Of a stretch of DNA of 22,219 bases, positions 8,863 to 17,208 are shown one piece after another. The DNA is taken from assembly GCA_938048505.1 (NCBI GenBank), contig CALIUX010000053.1, positions 1 to 22,219 of the forward strand. The letters run 5' to 3'. The DNA is from an uncultured Pseudomonadales bacterium. Its GTDB lineage: Bacteria; Pseudomonadota; Gammaproteobacteria; Pseudomonadales; Cellvibrionaceae. The notes under the pieces are model-generated. The model was not told where the DNA came from. It searched no databases and saw only the letters and a list, made by a program, of their open reading frames with translations. Each line of letters begins with the position of its first letter. The first letter of the stretch is position 1. The translations under genes and the position numbers were made by a program.

Positions 8863-9852
8863 TTAGTCGCCTGTGCGCAAGCTGGCAGGTGGCCAGTTCT
8901 CTAAACGCATACCGAGAGATAACCCACGAGAGGCTAAAACATCTTTAATCTCGGTAAGAGACTTTTTACCCAAGTTTGGTGTCTTTAACAGCTCAACTTC
9001 TGTGCGTTGAATCAAGTCGCCAATGTAGTAGATATTCTCGGCTTTCAAACAGTTCGCAGAACGTACTGTGAGCTCAAGATCATCCACTGGACGAAGAAGA
9101 ACAGGATCAATTTGATCTTCTTTCTTCTCTGGCTCAGCTTCTTTCTCACCTTCAAGATCAACAAATACAGCCAACTGCTGTTGAAGAATTGTCGCAGCAC
9201 GACGAATCGCTTCTTCAGGGTCGAGTGTACCGTTAGTCTCTAAGTCTAAGACAAGCTTATCGAGATCCGTACGCTGCTCAACACGTGCACTCTCAACAGA
9301 GTATGCCAAGCGGCGAACAGGACTGTATGAAGCATCAAGCTGAAGACGACCGATAGTACGGTTTTCTTCTTCATCAACTACACGTGCATCAGATGGCTGA
9401 TAACCGCGTCCACGCGCAACAGTGAGCTGCATGTTTAAGCTGACATCACCCGTGATATTAGCAATCACTAACTCAGGGTTTTTAATCTCAACACTTTGAT
9501 CAACTTGGATATCACCTGCTGTTACAGCACCAGGGCCTGTCTTAGAAAGGCTAAGAGATACGGTATCTTTGCCTTCTAAAACAAGTGCGACATTTTTAAG
9601 ATTTAAAAGAATCTCAATAACGTCTTCTTGCACACCCTCAATAGCGCTGTATTCATGCTGAACACCATCAATTTCAACTTCAGTAATCGCGCAACCGGGC
9701 ATAGAAGACAGCAAGATACGACGCAATGCGTTGCCTAGAGTATGACCAAAACCTCGCTCCAACGGCTCAAGTACAACTTTTGCACGAGTAGGAGTAACCT
9801 CCGTGACGTCAATATGACGTGGGGTCAAAAATTCATTCACAGCTGTCTGCAT
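8863..9852 (-). CDS. rpoA: DNA-directed RNA polymerase subunit alpha
   Basis: Alpha subunit that nucleates RNA polymerase assembly as a dimer and contacts UP elements and activators. In 329 residues, the assembly domain (about 1-232) contains the conserved [21 protein letters not shown] charged linker with alternating Glu and Lys (about 233-248) leads to the C-terminal domain from about 250. That domain is almost identical to the enterobacterial one, including [10 protein letters not shown], whose Arg264 matches the DNA-binding Arg265 of E. coli, and [21 protein letters not shown] at 9852 follows AGGTGAAACT. It lies between rpsD (29 bases away) and rplQ, the standard alpha-operon position. 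Confidence 0.99.
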   Translation of the reverse strand: MQTAVNEFLTPRHIDVTEVTPTRAKVVLEPLERGFGHTLGNALRRILLSSMPGCAITEVEIDGVQHEYSAIEGVQEDVIEILLNLKNVALVLEGKDTVSLSLSKTGPGAVTAGDIQVDQSVEIKNPELVIANITGDVSLNMQLTVARGRGYQPSDARVVDEEENRTIGRLQLDASYSPVRRLAYSVESARVEQRTDLDKLVLDLETNGTLDPEEAIRRAATILQQQLAVFVDLEGEKEAEPEKKEDQIDPVLLRPVDDLELTVRSANCLKAENIYYIGDLIQRTEVELLKTPNLGKKSLTEIKDVLASRGLSLGMRLENWPPASLRTGD

Positions 9853-9881
9853 AGTTTCACCTATTAGCGGTTATTGAAGCC

Positions 9882-10502
9882 TTACTTAGAGTAAAGCTCG
9901 ACAATGAGGTTTTCGTTGATATCTGCAGATAAATCACTGCGATCAGGCACACGCTTAAATACACCTTCTTTCTTATCGGTGTTCACATCAACCCAATCAA
10001 CGTCTGTACGTTGAGCAGCAATGTTAAGCGCGTTTTGGATACGCAATTGATTTTTAGATTTCTCACGGATTGCAACAACATCACCCAATTTCACTTGGAA
10101 AGAAGCAATGTTAACAACAACACCATTTACGGTAATTGATTTGTGAGAAACCAGCTGGCGAGATTCAGCGCGTGTTGCACCAAAACCCATGCGGTATACA
10201 ACGTTATCTAAACGACACTCAAGGATTTGCAACAAGTTTTCACCTGTAGCACCTTTACGTCGAGCAGCTTCTTTGTAATAGCCACGGAATTGCTTTTCAA
10301 GTACACCGTAAGTACGACGAACTTTTTGCTTTTCGCGCAACTGAACACCGTAGTCAGATAAACGACCACGACGCTGACCGTGCTGGCCAGGTACCGTTTC
10401 AGCTTTACATTTTGATTCTAATGGGCGCGCTCCGCTTTTAAGGAACAGGTCAGTGCCTTCACGACGCGCGAGTTTACAGGTAGGTCCTACATAACGAGCC
10501 AT
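9882..10502 (-). CDS. rpsD: 30S ribosomal protein S4
   Basis: Primary 16S rRNA-binding protein that starts assembly of the 5' domain. In E. coli it also represses the alpha operon by binding the rpsM leader RNA. The 206-residue product begins [19 protein letters not shown], contains the S4 RNA-binding domain around residues 95-160 ([20 protein letters not shown]), and ends [17 protein letters not shown] ten bases before ATG 10502 begins inside the rpsK stop codon region, only 14 bases after rpsK, suggesting tight coupling. Autoregulation here is inferred from the family; see the rpsM leader hairpin. Confidence 0.99.
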   Translation of the reverse strand: MARYVGPTCKLARREGTDLFLKSGARPLESKCKAETVPGQHGQRRGRLSDYGVQLREKQKVRRTYGVLEKQFRGYYKEAARRKGATGENLLQILECRLDNVVYRMGFGATRAESRQLVSHKSITVNGVVVNIASFQVKLGDVVAIREKSKNQLRIQNALNIAAQRTDVDWVDVNTDKKEGVFKRVPDRSDLSADINENLIVELYSK

Positions 10503-10516
10503 ATATGATTAACTCC

Positions 10517-10912
10517 TTATACGCGACGTTTTTTAGGCGGGCGACATCCATTATGCGGAATGGGTGTCACATCGGTAATGTTAGTTATTTTGTAACCAAC
10601 ATTGTTAAGAGCACGGACAGCAGATTCGCGTCCAGGCCCTGGGCCTTTCACTTCAACGTCAAGATTTTTCAAACCGTAATCCAACGCAGCTTGACCCGCA
10701 CGCTCTGCAGCAACCTGCGCAGCGAACGGAGTACTTTTACGTGAACCACGAAAGCCTGAACCACCGGCGGTTGCCCATGAAAGAGCGTTACCTTGGCGAT
10801 CAGTAATGGTTACGATCGTGTTATTAAACGATGCGTGTATGTGCGCAATGCCATCGACAACTGTCTTTTTGACTTTTTTGCGCTGAGTGCTTTTATTACC
10901 TGGCTTGGCCAT
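10517..10912 (-). CDS. rpsK: 30S ribosomal protein S11
   Basis: Platform protein of the small subunit, next to the mRNA exit and the S7/S18/S21 neighbourhood. The 131 residues include the conserved [21 protein letters not shown] and the C-terminal [21 protein letters not shown] at 10912, with GAGGA upstream, lies 28 bases after the rpsM stop. The Asn-Gly in the tail (HNGCRPPK) is the pair known to form isoaspartate in E. coli S11; whether that happens here is not visible. Confidence 0.98.
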   Translation of the reverse strand: MAKPGNKSTQRKKVKKTVVDGIAHIHASFNNTIVTITDRQGNALSWATAGGSGFRGSRKSTPFAAQVAAERAGQAALDYGLKNLDVEVKGPGPGRESAVRALNNVGYKITNITDVTPIPHNGCRPPKKRRV

Positions 10913-10940
10913 AGCAATGGATCCTCAACTTAACTGGCGA

Positions 10941-11297
10941 TTACTTCTTAATAGGCTTACGAGGGCCTTTACGAGTGCGCGCATTGGTTTTGCTACGCTG
11001 ACCGCGAACGGGCAAGTTACGACGGTGACGCATGCCGCGAAAACAACCTAAGTCCATCAAACGTTTGATGCTCATAGATACTTCACGACGAAGATCACCT
11101 TCTACAGTTAACTTACCTACCTCAGCACGTAATAAATCGAGCTGATCTTCAGTTAAGTCGCCTATTTTTGCAGTCTCTTCGATACCTGCATCAGCACAAA
11201 CCTTTTTGGCTGAAGTTGCACCTACGCCGTAGACGTAAGTCAAAGAGATCACGGCATGTTTGTTATCTGGTATGTTGACACCAGCAATACGAGCCAT
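10941..11297 (-). CDS. rpsM: 30S ribosomal protein S13
   Basis: Head protein of the small subunit that contacts the P-site tRNA and forms intersubunit bridges with L5. The 118-residue product begins [19 protein letters not shown] and ends in the basic tail [12 protein letters not shown] typical of S13. I set the start at ATG 11297, which has GGAG seven bases upstream and gives the universal N-terminus; seven additional upstream codons in frame do not belong. It is the first gene of the alpha operon, preceded by a 257-base spacer with its own promoter and hairpins. Confidence 0.98.
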   Translation of the reverse strand: MARIAGVNIPDNKHAVISLTYVYGVGATSAKKVCADAGIEETAKIGDLTEDQLDLLRAEVGKLTVEGDLRREVSMSIKRLMDLGCFRGMRHRRNLPVRGQRSKTNARTRKGPRKPIKK

Positions 11298-11376
11298 TGA
11301 GTTACTCCGATATTTCATTATGTTGCGGTACTAACAGCAACGCCTTATACGTAAAACTGCGCACAGAAAACAAATC

Positions 11377-11404
11377 ATGCCCCAAAGATAAATCTTTGAG
11401 GCAT
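11377..11404 (-). promoter_or_regulatory. Strong hairpin in the rpsM (alpha operon) leader, candidate S4 control element
   Basis: A 28-base stretch forms a 13-bp stem with only one G-U pair and a two-base loop as written (probably four in practice): ATGCCTCAAAGAT pairs with ATCTTTGGGGCAT. It begins about 10 bases after the predicted start of transcription and lies about 80 bases upstream of the rpsM start codon. The following bases are moderately T-rich but lack a clean U run, so it is more leader-like than terminator-like. In E. coli the rpsM leader folds into an S4-binding pseudoknot; equivalence here is inference from position only. Confidence 0.45.
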
Positions 11405-11419
11405 AAAAATGGGTGCGCG

Positions 11420-11448
11420 ATATTAACGATAATGCTGCTGGAATTCAA
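11420..11448 (-). promoter_or_regulatory. Candidate sigma-70 promoter of the alpha operon
   Basis: On the minus strand TTGAAT (11443-11448, four of six matches to TTGACA) is followed by exactly 17 bases and then TAATAT (11420-11425, four of six to TATAAT). Transcription would start near 11413, giving a leader of about 115 bases before rpsM. Position between the rpmJ hairpin and rpsM fits the separate alpha-operon promoter known from E. coli. The match is good but unproven. Confidence 0.45.
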
Positions 11449-11496
11449 TAGTTAACTGGCTTTAGAAGACAATTAACGACAGTTAGTACCCCCAGT

Positions 11497-11520
11497 AAAA
11501 CAGAGCCATAATATGCTCTG
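11497..11520 (-). terminator. Terminator-like hairpin after rpmJ (end of spc operon)
   Basis: The RNA would read CAGAGC-8 bases-GCTCTG followed by UUUUAC. A 6-bp perfect stem, or an 8-bp stem with one bulge (CAGAG plus CAT/ATG), is followed by four U. It lies 34 bases past the rpmJ stop codon and upstream of the candidate alpha promoter. The short stem and U tract suggest partial termination only. Confidence 0.5.
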
Positions 11521-11554
11521 CTATAAATAAACGATAAATCGCTTAAATTCTTTC

Positions 11555-11671
11555 TTAGCCCTGACGCTGCTTATGACGCGGCTCAGCACTACAGATCACA
11601 CGCAAAACACCTTGACGGCGAACAACTTTACAGTTGCGGCAGATCTTTTTAACAGATGCACGAACTTTCAT
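11555..11671 (-). CDS. rpmJ: 50S ribosomal protein L36 (zinc-binding form)
   Basis: The smallest large-subunit protein, 38 residues, beginning [19 protein letters not shown] and ending EPRHKQRQG. It has the four zinc ligands Cys11, Cys14, Cys27 and His33, i.e. the C+ form that needs a structural zinc ion. ATG at 11671 has GAGGT eight bases upstream. It lies 32 bases after secY, the standard place in gammaproteobacteria, with a terminator-like hairpin on the secY side and another after its own stop. I read it directly from the sequence. Confidence 0.97.
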   Translation of the reverse strand: MKVRASVKKICRNCKVVRRQGVLRVICSAEPRHKQRQG

Positions 11672-11686
11672 CGATATAACCTCAAC

Positions 11687-11711
11687 AAAAAGCCGCTAAA
11701 AACTTAGCGAC
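11687..11711 (-). terminator. Terminator-like hairpin spanning the secY stop codon
   Basis: On the minus strand GTCGCTAA (11711-11704) pairs with TTAGCGGC (11699-11692) around a GTTT loop, giving an 8-bp stem with one G-U pair, followed by five T (11691-11687). The left arm contains the secY stop codon and the U run ends 15 bases before the rpmJ start codon. It has the shape of a rho-independent terminator but must be at least partly read through unless rpmJ has another promoter. Ribosomes finishing secY would cover the left arm and weaken it. Confidence 0.5.
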
Positions 11712-13038
11712 CGTAGTTTTTCAAATTTGCTTTTTTCAATACAGAATCATACTGATGACTCATCAAGTGAGATTGAACTTGAGACATAAAGTCCATCACC
11801 ACTACAACGACGATCAGAAGAGAAGTACCGCCCAAATAGAAGGGGATATCAGCTGATACAACCAAGAACTGGGGCAATAAAGCAACACCTGCAATATAAA
11901 CCGCGCCAACCATGGTTAAGCGTGTGAGTACTGAATCAATATATTTGGCTGATTGCTCACCTGGGCGAATACCCGGAATGTAAGCACCACCTTTTTTAAG
12001 GTTGTCGGCCACTTCCTTCGGATTATACATCATTGCAGTATAAACAAAACAGAACAGAATGATGAGTGCCCCGAAGATAACAAAGTTCAATGGCTGACCA
12101 GGACCAATAGCCAATGCAATTTCTTGCAATATTTCACCACTGCGACCTTCTTGAGATTGTCCAAACCACTGCGCAATAGAGGCAGGGAATAACAATAAAC
12201 TACTCGCAAAGATAACAGGGATCACACCTGCCATGTTAATTTTCAAAGGCAAATGGCTAGTCTGTTGGTTATATCCGCCGTTACGTCCTGTTTGACGCTT
12301 AGCATAGTTGATCGTGATGCGACGCTGGGCGCGCTCCATGAAAACAACAAACCAAACAATACCTGCAGCAAAGAAACCAATCGCAAGCAGCAGCAAGAAG
12401 TGAAGATCACCCTGACGGGCGCTTTCAATTGCTTGACCAATTGCACTGGGCAAACCTGCGACAATACCTGCAAAAATCAGCATTGAAATACCGTTACCGA
12501 TACCACGCTCTGTGACTTGCTCACCTAACCACATCATAAACATGGCGCCAGTGACTAACGAACTCACAGCAACAAGGTAAAAGCTCAAAGTATTCAACCC
12601 AACATACGCCATACCTTGGCCTGCCATACCGGCAACCATGATAAAGGCTTGGATAAAAGCAAGACCCAGCGTGAGATAACGCGTGTACTGACTGATTTTA
12701 CGGCGACCGGCATCACCCTCTTTTTTCAATGCTTCTAATGATGGCGTCACCGCCGTCATCATTTGCATGATAATCGAGGCCGAAATATACGGCATGATTC
12801 CAAGCGCTAAGATACTCATGCGCTCCAGAGCACCACCCGAGAACATGTTGACCATGCCTAAGATCGTACCTTGGTTTTGATTAAATAAATTGGCAACCTG
12901 CTGTGGGTCTATACCGGGTACAGGAATATGTGTACCAACACGATAAATCACAATTGCCAAAAACAAAAACCACAGGCGAGCGCGAAGCTCACCTGTGCCT
13001 TTAGAACCACCTAACGCTAAATTTCCCGGCGTTGCCAT
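11704..13038 (-). CDS. secY: Protein translocase subunit SecY
   Basis: Channel subunit of the SecYEG complex in the inner membrane, passing unfolded proteins to the periplasm and membrane proteins into the bilayer. The 444 residues show ten hydrophobic segments (about 20-38, 75-97, 120-140, 150-170, 183-203, 214-234, 270-290, 316-337, 370-392, 400-420). The cytoplasmic loops that contact SecA and the ribosome are recognisable: [15 protein letters not shown] (about 235-249) and [17 protein letters not shown] with the key Arg358. GAGG lies six bases before ATG 13038; rplO ends 11 bases upstream. The C-terminus ends in [10 protein letters not shown]. Confidence 0.99.
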   Translation of the reverse strand: MATPGNLALGGSKGTGELRARLWFLFLAIVIYRVGTHIPVPGIDPQQVANLFNQNQGTILGMVNMFSGGALERMSILALGIMPYISASIIMQMMTAVTPSLEALKKEGDAGRRKISQYTRYLTLGLAFIQAFIMVAGMAGQGMAYVGLNTLSFYLVAVSSLVTGAMFMMWLGEQVTERGIGNGISMLIFAGIVAGLPSAIGQAIESARQGDLHFLLLLAIGFFAAGIVWFVVFMERAQRRITINYAKRQTGRNGGYNQQTSHLPLKINMAGVIPVIFASSLLLFPASIAQWFGQSQEGRSGEILQEIALAIGPGQPLNFVIFGALIILFCFVYTAMMYNPKEVADNLKKGGAYIPGIRPGEQSAKYIDSVLTRLTMVGAVYIAGVALLPQFLVVSADIPFYLGGTSLLIVVVVVMDFMSQVQSHLMSHQYDSVLKKANLKNYGR

Positions 13039-13049
13039 AGGAACCTCGT

Positions 13050-13484
13050 TTAGTCTTCTACCTTGCCACCAGCCGCTTCAATAGCCGCTTTAGCACCTTT
13101 AGTCACTGCCAATCCCTTAAGAGAAACCGGCTTAGTGATTTCACCTGACAAAAACACTTTAGCACGCTTAGCACTGATTTTAACCAAGTCAGCTTGCTTT
13201 AATGCATCAAGATCAATGACATCAGCATCAACCTTGTTAAGTTCGCCCAGACGGATCTCGGCAGAAACCAAGCTAACACGACTGGTAAAACCAAACTTTG
13301 GCAAACGCTTCTGTAAAGGCATTTGACCACCCTCGAAGCCAGGACGAACACGGCCACCAGAGCGAGACTTTTGACCTTTATGGCCACGGCCACAGGTCTT
13401 ACCTAAACCAGAGCCGATTCCTCGACCTACACGCTTAGCACTTTGAGAGCGACCGGGGCCTGGAGATAATTCGTTCAAACGCAT
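13050..13484 (-). CDS. rplO: 50S ribosomal protein L15
   Basis: Late-assembling large-subunit protein with a long basic N-terminal extension into the 23S rRNA. The 144 residues begin [20 protein letters not shown] and carry the Gly/Arg-rich [19 protein letters not shown] and [20 protein letters not shown] 13484 gives the family N-terminus; a TTG five codons earlier overlaps the rpmD end and is rejected. Its ribosome site (GAGG) lies inside the last codons of rpmD, with only four bases between the genes. Confidence 0.98.
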   Translation of the reverse strand: MRLNELSPGPGRSQSAKRVGRGIGSGLGKTCGRGHKGQKSRSGGRVRPGFEGGQMPLQKRLPKFGFTSRVSLVSAEIRLGELNKVDADVIDLDALKQADLVKISAKRAKVFLSGEITKPVSLKGLAVTKGAKAAIEAAGGKVED

Positions 13485-13488
13485 CGGA

Positions 13489-13671
13489 TTAACCCTCAAC
13501 CTTCAAAAGGTAATTAGCTTTATTGATCATACCGCGAACAGAAGGAGTGTCTTCAACTTCTACGGTATGGCCTATGCGACGAAGTCCCAAACCGGCGATA
13601 CACGCCTTATGAGCCTTCAATCGACCTGCAGTACTCTTTACTTGAGTGACTTTGATCGTATTCTTAGACAT
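13489..13671 (-). CDS. rpmD: 50S ribosomal protein L30
   Basis: Small large-subunit protein (60 residues) with the single ferredoxin-like fold of L30: [43 protein letters not shown]. The length matches E. coli L30 (59). ATG at 13671 has only a weak Shine-Dalgarno and lies 44 bases after the rpsE stop, just after a UUCG hairpin. Coupled to rplO downstream. Confidence 0.97.
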   Translation of the reverse strand: MSKNTIKVTQVKSTAGRLKAHKACIAGLGLRRIGHTVEVEDTPSVRGMINKANYLLKVEG

Positions 13672-13695
13672 AGCTAGATACTCGTATCAATATGG

Positions 13696-13711
13696 ATGCC
13701 CCGAAGGGCAT
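13696..13711 (-). other. UUCG-tetraloop hairpin between rpsE and rpmD
   Basis: The transcript would contain AUGCCC-UUCG-GGGCAU: a perfect 6-bp stem closed by C-G on a UUCG tetraloop, an exceptionally stable RNA motif. It starts 4 bases after the rpsE stop codon and ends 24 bases before rpmD. No U tract follows, so it is not a normal terminator; it could protect the 3' end of rpsE mRNA or slow ribosome access to rpmD. Confidence 0.6.
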
Positions 13712-13715
13712 GCCA

Positions 13716-14231
13716 TTAATTCAAAATCTCTTCAACAGTCTTGCCGCGCTTTGCAGCAACTGCTTCAGGAGAAGCCATAGCACGCAATGCTTCAAAGGTA
13801 GCACGCACGACGTTTACAGGATTGGTAGAGCCGTAGCACTTAGCCAAAACGTTTTGCACACCAGCAATTTCTAGTACGGCACGCATCGCACCACCAGCAA
13901 TTACACCGGTACCTGCCGAAGCAGGCTGCATGTAAACATTTGAAGAGCTGTGGATGCCTTTGGTTGGGTATTGAATAGTATCGCCATCAAGCTCAACACT
14001 AATCATATTACGACGCGCGGCTTCCATTGCTTTTTGAATAGCAGTTGGAACCTCACGTGCTTTACCACGACCATAGCCCACTTTACCGTTACCATCACCT
14101 ACTACTGTTAAAGCAGTAAATTGGAAGATACGACCACCTTTAACGGTTTTCGAAACACGGTTCACTTGAACCAGTTTCTCTTGCATACCTTCAGCGTTGG
14201 CGTTGCTATCTTTCTTATCGTTAGTCGACAT
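13716..14231 (-). CDS. rpsE: 30S ribosomal protein S5
   Basis: Small-subunit protein near the mRNA entry channel that helps decoding accuracy. In 171 residues it has a short charged leader, the double-stranded-RNA-binding-like S5 domain ([40 protein letters not shown]) and the C-terminal domain ([21 protein letters not shown]). The VKGGR loop is where spectinomycin-resistance changes are known; it looks like the ordinary sensitive form (VSKTVKGGR). AAGG precedes ATG 14231, ten bases after rplR. Confidence 0.98.
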   Translation of the reverse strand: MSTNDKKDSNANAEGMQEKLVQVNRVSKTVKGGRIFQFTALTVVGDGNGKVGYGRGKAREVPTAIQKAMEAARRNMISVELDGDTIQYPTKGIHSSSNVYMQPASAGTGVIAGGAMRAVLEIAGVQNVLAKCYGSTNPVNVVRATFEALRAMASPEAVAAKRGKTVEEILN

Positions 14232-14241
14232 AGTTTAACCT

Positions 14242-14592
14242 TTAAAACTCAAGTCCAGCTTCACGCGCAGCATCAGCAAGCGCTTTAACGCGACCGTGGA
14301 AGCGGAAACCGCTACGGTCAAAAGCTACACTGCTAACACCAGCAGCTTTTGCGCGCTCAGCAACCAATTGACCAACAACTTTTGCAGCTTCAGCATTACC
14401 TGTTTTATCAAGAGAAAAACCTTTCTCAACAGTTGATGCAGACGCTACAACACGGTCACCTTCAGGTGCAATTACTTGTGCGTAAATATGGCGGGGTGTA
14501 CGGTGAATGCTCAAACGCGTAACACCGAGTTGACTGATTTTGCTACGAGCACGGCGAGCGCGACGTAGACGTGCTTCTTTTTTATCGCTCAT
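14242..14592 (-). CDS. rplR: 50S ribosomal protein L18
   Basis: 5S rRNA-binding protein of the central protuberance, working with L5. The 116 residues begin [20 protein letters not shown] and include [15 protein letters not shown] and the C-terminal [20 protein letters not shown] that contacts 5S rRNA. Length equals that of E. coli L18 (117). ATG at 14592 lies ten bases after rplF. Confidence 0.98.
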   Translation of the reverse strand: MSDKKEARLRRARRARSKISQLGVTRLSIHRTPRHIYAQVIAPEGDRVVASASTVEKGFSLDKTGNAEAAKVVGQLVAERAKAAGVSSVAFDRSGFRFHGRVKALADAAREAGLEF

Positions 14593-14602
14593 GACCTATG
14601 CC

Positions 14603-15136
14603 CTACTTCTTCTTAGCTTCTTTACGACGAATATGCTCGTCGGCATAACGAACACCTTTACCTTTATAAGGCTCTGGTGCACGGAAAGCACGAATCTCTG
14701 CAGCAACCTGACCAAGCAATTGCTTGTCTGCACTCTTCAGCACAATATCAGTCTGAGAGGGAGTTTCGGCTTTAACGCCTTCTGGCAATTCGTAATCAAC
14801 TGGGTGAGAAAAGCCCAAGGTTAGATTTAAAGTGCTACCCGTTGCTTTCGCACGATAACCTACACCAACCAACTGGAGTTTTTTCTCGAAACCGGCGCTA
14901 ACGCCAGTAACCATATTGTTAACTAAAGCGCGAGTTGTACCAGAAAGTGCGATCGCTTCTTTGCTCTTATTACGAGCAGCGAAGGTCAAACCAGCATCTT
15001 CTTGCTTAACTTCAACACTATTATGAACGTTTAGTTCAAGCGTGCCCTTGCTACCCTTGACGCTAATGCTTTGACCGTTAAGGGTCACATCAACACCGCT
15101 TGGCAAGCTAACTGGGCTTTTTGCAACACGTGACAT
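14603..15136 (-). CDS. rplF: 50S ribosomal protein L6
   Basis: Large-subunit protein close to the factor-binding site, with two repeated alpha/beta domains. The 177 residues (E. coli 177) begin [20 protein letters not shown] and carry the conserved C-terminal signature [25 protein letters not shown] precedes ATG 15136; rpsH ends 27 bases upstream. Confidence 0.98.
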   Translation of the reverse strand: MSRVAKSPVSLPSGVDVTLNGQSISVKGSKGTLELNVHNSVEVKQEDAGLTFAARNKSKEAIALSGTTRALVNNMVTGVSAGFEKKLQLVGVGYRAKATGSTLNLTLGFSHPVDYELPEGVKAETPSQTDIVLKSADKQLLGQVAAEIRAFRAPEPYKGKGVRYADEHIRRKEAKKK

Positions 15137-15163
15137 AACTATATTCCCGTTAAATCTCGGCCC

Positions 15164-15556
15164 TTAGAATACGGTGCAGAGAACTTCACCGCCGATACCT
15201 GCAGCACGTGCTGCACGGTCGGTCATAACACCCTGACTGGTTGTAACAATCGCTACACCCAAACCACCACGAACAGAAGGCAATTTGCCTTTACCCGCGT
15301 AAGAGCGTAAACCAGGGCGGCTAACGCGATCGATTTCAGCAATAACAGGCTTACCTTCGAAGTATTTTAATTCGATAGTGAGCTCAGCTTTGCTTTCTTG
15401 CGATACGTTAAAATCAATAATGTAACCTTCGTCCTTAAGAACGTTAGCTACGTTTGCTTTCAGCTTAGATGAAGGCATTGAAACGCTAGTTTTACCAACC
15501 ATTTGCGCGTTTCGAATGCGAGTCAGCATATCAGCTAATGGATCTTGCATGCTCAT
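15164..15556 (-). CDS. rpsH: 30S ribosomal protein S8
   Basis: Primary 16S rRNA-binding protein of the central domain and, in E. coli, the translational repressor of the spc operon. The 130 residues begin [18 protein letters not shown] and contain the C-terminal RNA-binding signature around [24 protein letters not shown] lies about nine bases before ATG 15556. A small bulged hairpin before rplE (16455-16476) is a candidate target for its feedback control. Confidence 0.98.
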   Translation of the reverse strand: MSMQDPLADMLTRIRNAQMVGKTSVSMPSSKLKANVANVLKDEGYIIDFNVSQESKAELTIELKYFEGKPVIAEIDRVSRPGLRSYAGKGKLPSVRGGLGVAIVTTSQGVMTDRAARAAGIGGEVLCTVF

Positions 15557-15580
15557 TGTTAATTGCTCCTCAGAACCAAC

Positions 15581-15886
15581 TTACCAACTAGCTTTAACTA
15601 AGCCAGGGACATCACCGCGCATTGCTGCTTCGCGGAGCTTGTTACGACAAAGACCGAACTTGCGGTAAACCGCATGTGGACGACCTGTAATACGACAACG
15701 ACGTTGTTGACGCGCTGCGCTACCATCACGTGGCAACTTTTGCAGCTTAATCATCGCGTCCCAAACTTCTTCTTCTGAAGATTCAACACTAGAGATAATT
15801 GCTTTTAAGGCAGCTCGTTTAGCAGAATCTTTTTTAACGATATTTGCGCGCTTCGCTTCGCGTGCAATCATGGATTTTTTTGCCAT
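15581..15886 (-). CDS. rpsN: 30S ribosomal protein S14 (zinc-independent form)
   Basis: Late-assembling head protein of the small subunit. The 101 residues begin [19 protein letters not shown] and end with the S14 signature [20 protein letters not shown] followed by [19 protein letters not shown]. The two CxxC zinc pairs of the short form are missing (only isolated cysteines), so this is the long C- type, which does not need zinc. Located between rplE and rpsH as usual, 18 bases after rplE. Confidence 0.98.
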   Translation of the reverse strand: MAKKSMIAREAKRANIVKKDSAKRAALKAIISSVESSEEEVWDAMIKLQKLPRDGSAARQQRRCRITGRPHAVYRKFGLCRNKLREAAMRGDVPGLVKASW

Positions 15887-15904
15887 TTTCTACACCAATT
15901 CCTA

Positions 15905-16444
15905 TTAACCTTTGAACGGGAAGTTGAACGCTTTAAGAAGCGCACGACCTTCGTCATCAGTGCGGGCTGTGGTGGAAATACAAATATCCAAACCGCGCAA
16001 TTTATCGATCTTATCGTAGTCAATCTCAGGGAAGATGATTTGCTCAGTAACACCCATAGAGAAGTTACCGCGCCCATCAAACTGCTTAGGACTGATACCA
16101 CGAAAGTCACGAATACGGGGAATCGCAATTGAAATCAAGCGATCCAAGAATTCGTACATCTTGTCTTGACGCAATGTGACTTTACAACCAATCGGCCAAC
16201 CTTCACGAACTTTAAAGCCCGCAATCGATCGACGAGCAAGGGTCACAACAGGCTTTTGACCAGCGATTTTTTGCATATCGCTAACCGCTTTTTCTAAAAC
16301 CTTTTTGTCACCAATTGCTTCACCAACACCCATGTTTAGGGTGATCTTGGTGATCTTTGGAATTTCCATTACGTTGTTCAGCTTCAACTCTTCTTTAAGT
16401 TGTGCTGCAATTTCTTTTTTGAAACGTTCTTGTAGTCTGGCCAT
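15905..16444 (-). CDS. rplE: 50S ribosomal protein L5
   Basis: 5S rRNA-binding protein of the central protuberance that bridges to S13. The 179 residues (E. coli 179) begin [20 protein letters not shown] and include [41 protein letters not shown] and the C-terminal [16 protein letters not shown]. Unlike its neighbours it has no Shine-Dalgarno: the 18 bases before ATG 16444 are pyrimidine- and A-rich. Just upstream is a bulged hairpin at the rplX stop. In E. coli S8 represses the spc operon exactly at the rplX-rplE junction, so translation here may depend on rplX coupling. Confidence 0.98.
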   Translation of the reverse strand: MARLQERFKKEIAAQLKEELKLNNVMEIPKITKITLNMGVGEAIGDKKVLEKAVSDMQKIAGQKPVVTLARRSIAGFKVREGWPIGCKVTLRQDKMYEFLDRLISIAIPRIRDFRGISPKQFDGRGNFSMGVTEQIIFPEIDYDKIDKLRGLDICISTTARTDDEGRALLKAFNFPFKG

Positions 16445-16454
16445 TAATAAAAAT

Positions 16455-16476
16455 CAGTGCGCTTACGCGTCTACTG
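16455..16476 (-). promoter_or_regulatory. Bulged hairpin at the rplX-rplE junction, candidate S8 binding site
   Basis: The RNA reads CAGU-AGA-CGC-GUAA-GCG-C-ACUG. CAGU pairs with ACUG, CGC with GCG around a GUAA (GNRA) tetraloop, and the middle can form G-C flanked by two bulged A. It covers the rplX stop codon and lies 10 bases before the rplE start codon, which lacks a Shine-Dalgarno. Location matches the E. coli S8 repressor site; the bulged A are reminiscent of S8 targets, but I cannot test a match. Confidence 0.35.
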
Positions 16477-16780
16477 CCTCGCCATTGGACTTGAACACAC
16501 GAACTTTACGTCCGTCTTCCAACACCTTAAAACCTACACGATCTGCTTTATTGGTTGCGCCATTAAAAATCGCAACATTTGAAGCCTGGATCGGCGCCTC
16601 TTTTTCGATAATGCCACCGGCAATACCTGCTTGAGGGTTTGGTTTTTGGTGCTTTTTAATCATTTGTACACCGGCAACTAATAAGCGACCATCAGAAAAT
16701 ACACGAGTTACTTTGCCTCGTTTTCCTTTGTCGCGACCGGTGATTACAATTACTTCGTCATCACGCTTAATCTTACGCAT
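16463..16780 (-). CDS. rplX: 50S ribosomal protein L24
   Basis: Assembly-initiating large-subunit protein near the tunnel exit. The 105 residues begin [20 protein letters not shown], a KOW motif, and continue with [23 protein letters not shown] place the start at ATG 16780, preceded by GAGG, which gives the family N-terminus; an upstream in-frame ATG at 16837 would overlap rplN and add 19 unrelated residues. The stop codon lies inside the candidate S8 hairpin, 18 bases before rplE. Confidence 0.98.
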   Translation of the reverse strand: MRKIKRDDEVIVITGRDKGKRGKVTRVFSDGRLLVAGVQMIKKHQKPNPQAGIAGGIIEKEAPIQASNVAIFNGATNKADRVGFKVLEDGRKVRVFKSNGEAVDA

Positions 16781-16808
16781 AATCCCGTCCTCTAAAAAAC
16801 CGGTGTAC

Positions 16809-17177
16809 TTAAAGTACTTCGGGCGCCAAAGAAACAATTTTCATGAATTTTTCGCTACGTAACTCACGCGTTACGGGGCCAAAGATACGTGTACCAACTG
16901 GTGCATCTTGAGCATTCAACAACACGGCTGCATTGTCATCAAAGCGAATTATTGAACCATCGTTACGACGAACACCTTTACGGGTACGCACAACAACAGC
17001 ATTCATGACCTGACCTTTCTTAACTTTACCGCGTGGAATTGCTTCCTTAACAGTAACTTTAATGATGTCGCCAACAGCAGCATAGCGACGGTGTGAACCG
17101 CCCAATACTTTGATACACATAACACGTCGTGCACCACTGTTGTCAGCCACATCTAAATACGATTGCGTTTGAATCAT
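16809..17177 (-). CDS. rplN: 50S ribosomal protein L14
   Basis: Large-subunit protein at the subunit interface, next to L19 and bridge B8. The 122 residues (E. coli 123) begin [20 protein letters not shown] and contain [20 protein letters not shown] and the C-terminal [12 protein letters not shown]. In E. coli it is the first gene of the spc operon. Here it lies only 31 bases after rpsQ with GGAG before ATG 17177 and no visible terminator or clear promoter between. Confidence 0.98.
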   Translation of the reverse strand: MIQTQSYLDVADNSGARRVMCIKVLGGSHRRYAAVGDIIKVTVKEAIPRGKVKKGQVMNAVVVRTRKGVRRNDGSIIRFDDNAAVLLNAQDAPVGTRIFGPVTRELRSEKFMKIVSLAPEVL

Positions 17178-17208
17178 CTTTCTAACTCCAAAGCTCTAAA
17201 TGTGGCGA

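Noticed and set aside
16781..16837. An upstream ATG extending rplX by 19 residues
   Set aside because: The extension overlaps rplN and does not match the L24 N-terminus; ATG 16780 has a good ribosome site.
17178..17208. A boundary between S10 and spc operons (terminator or promoter)
   Set aside because: The 31 bases between rpsQ and rplN show only a ribosome site; no hairpin with U run and no promoter pair, so I list no feature. A promoter inside rpsQ cannot be excluded.
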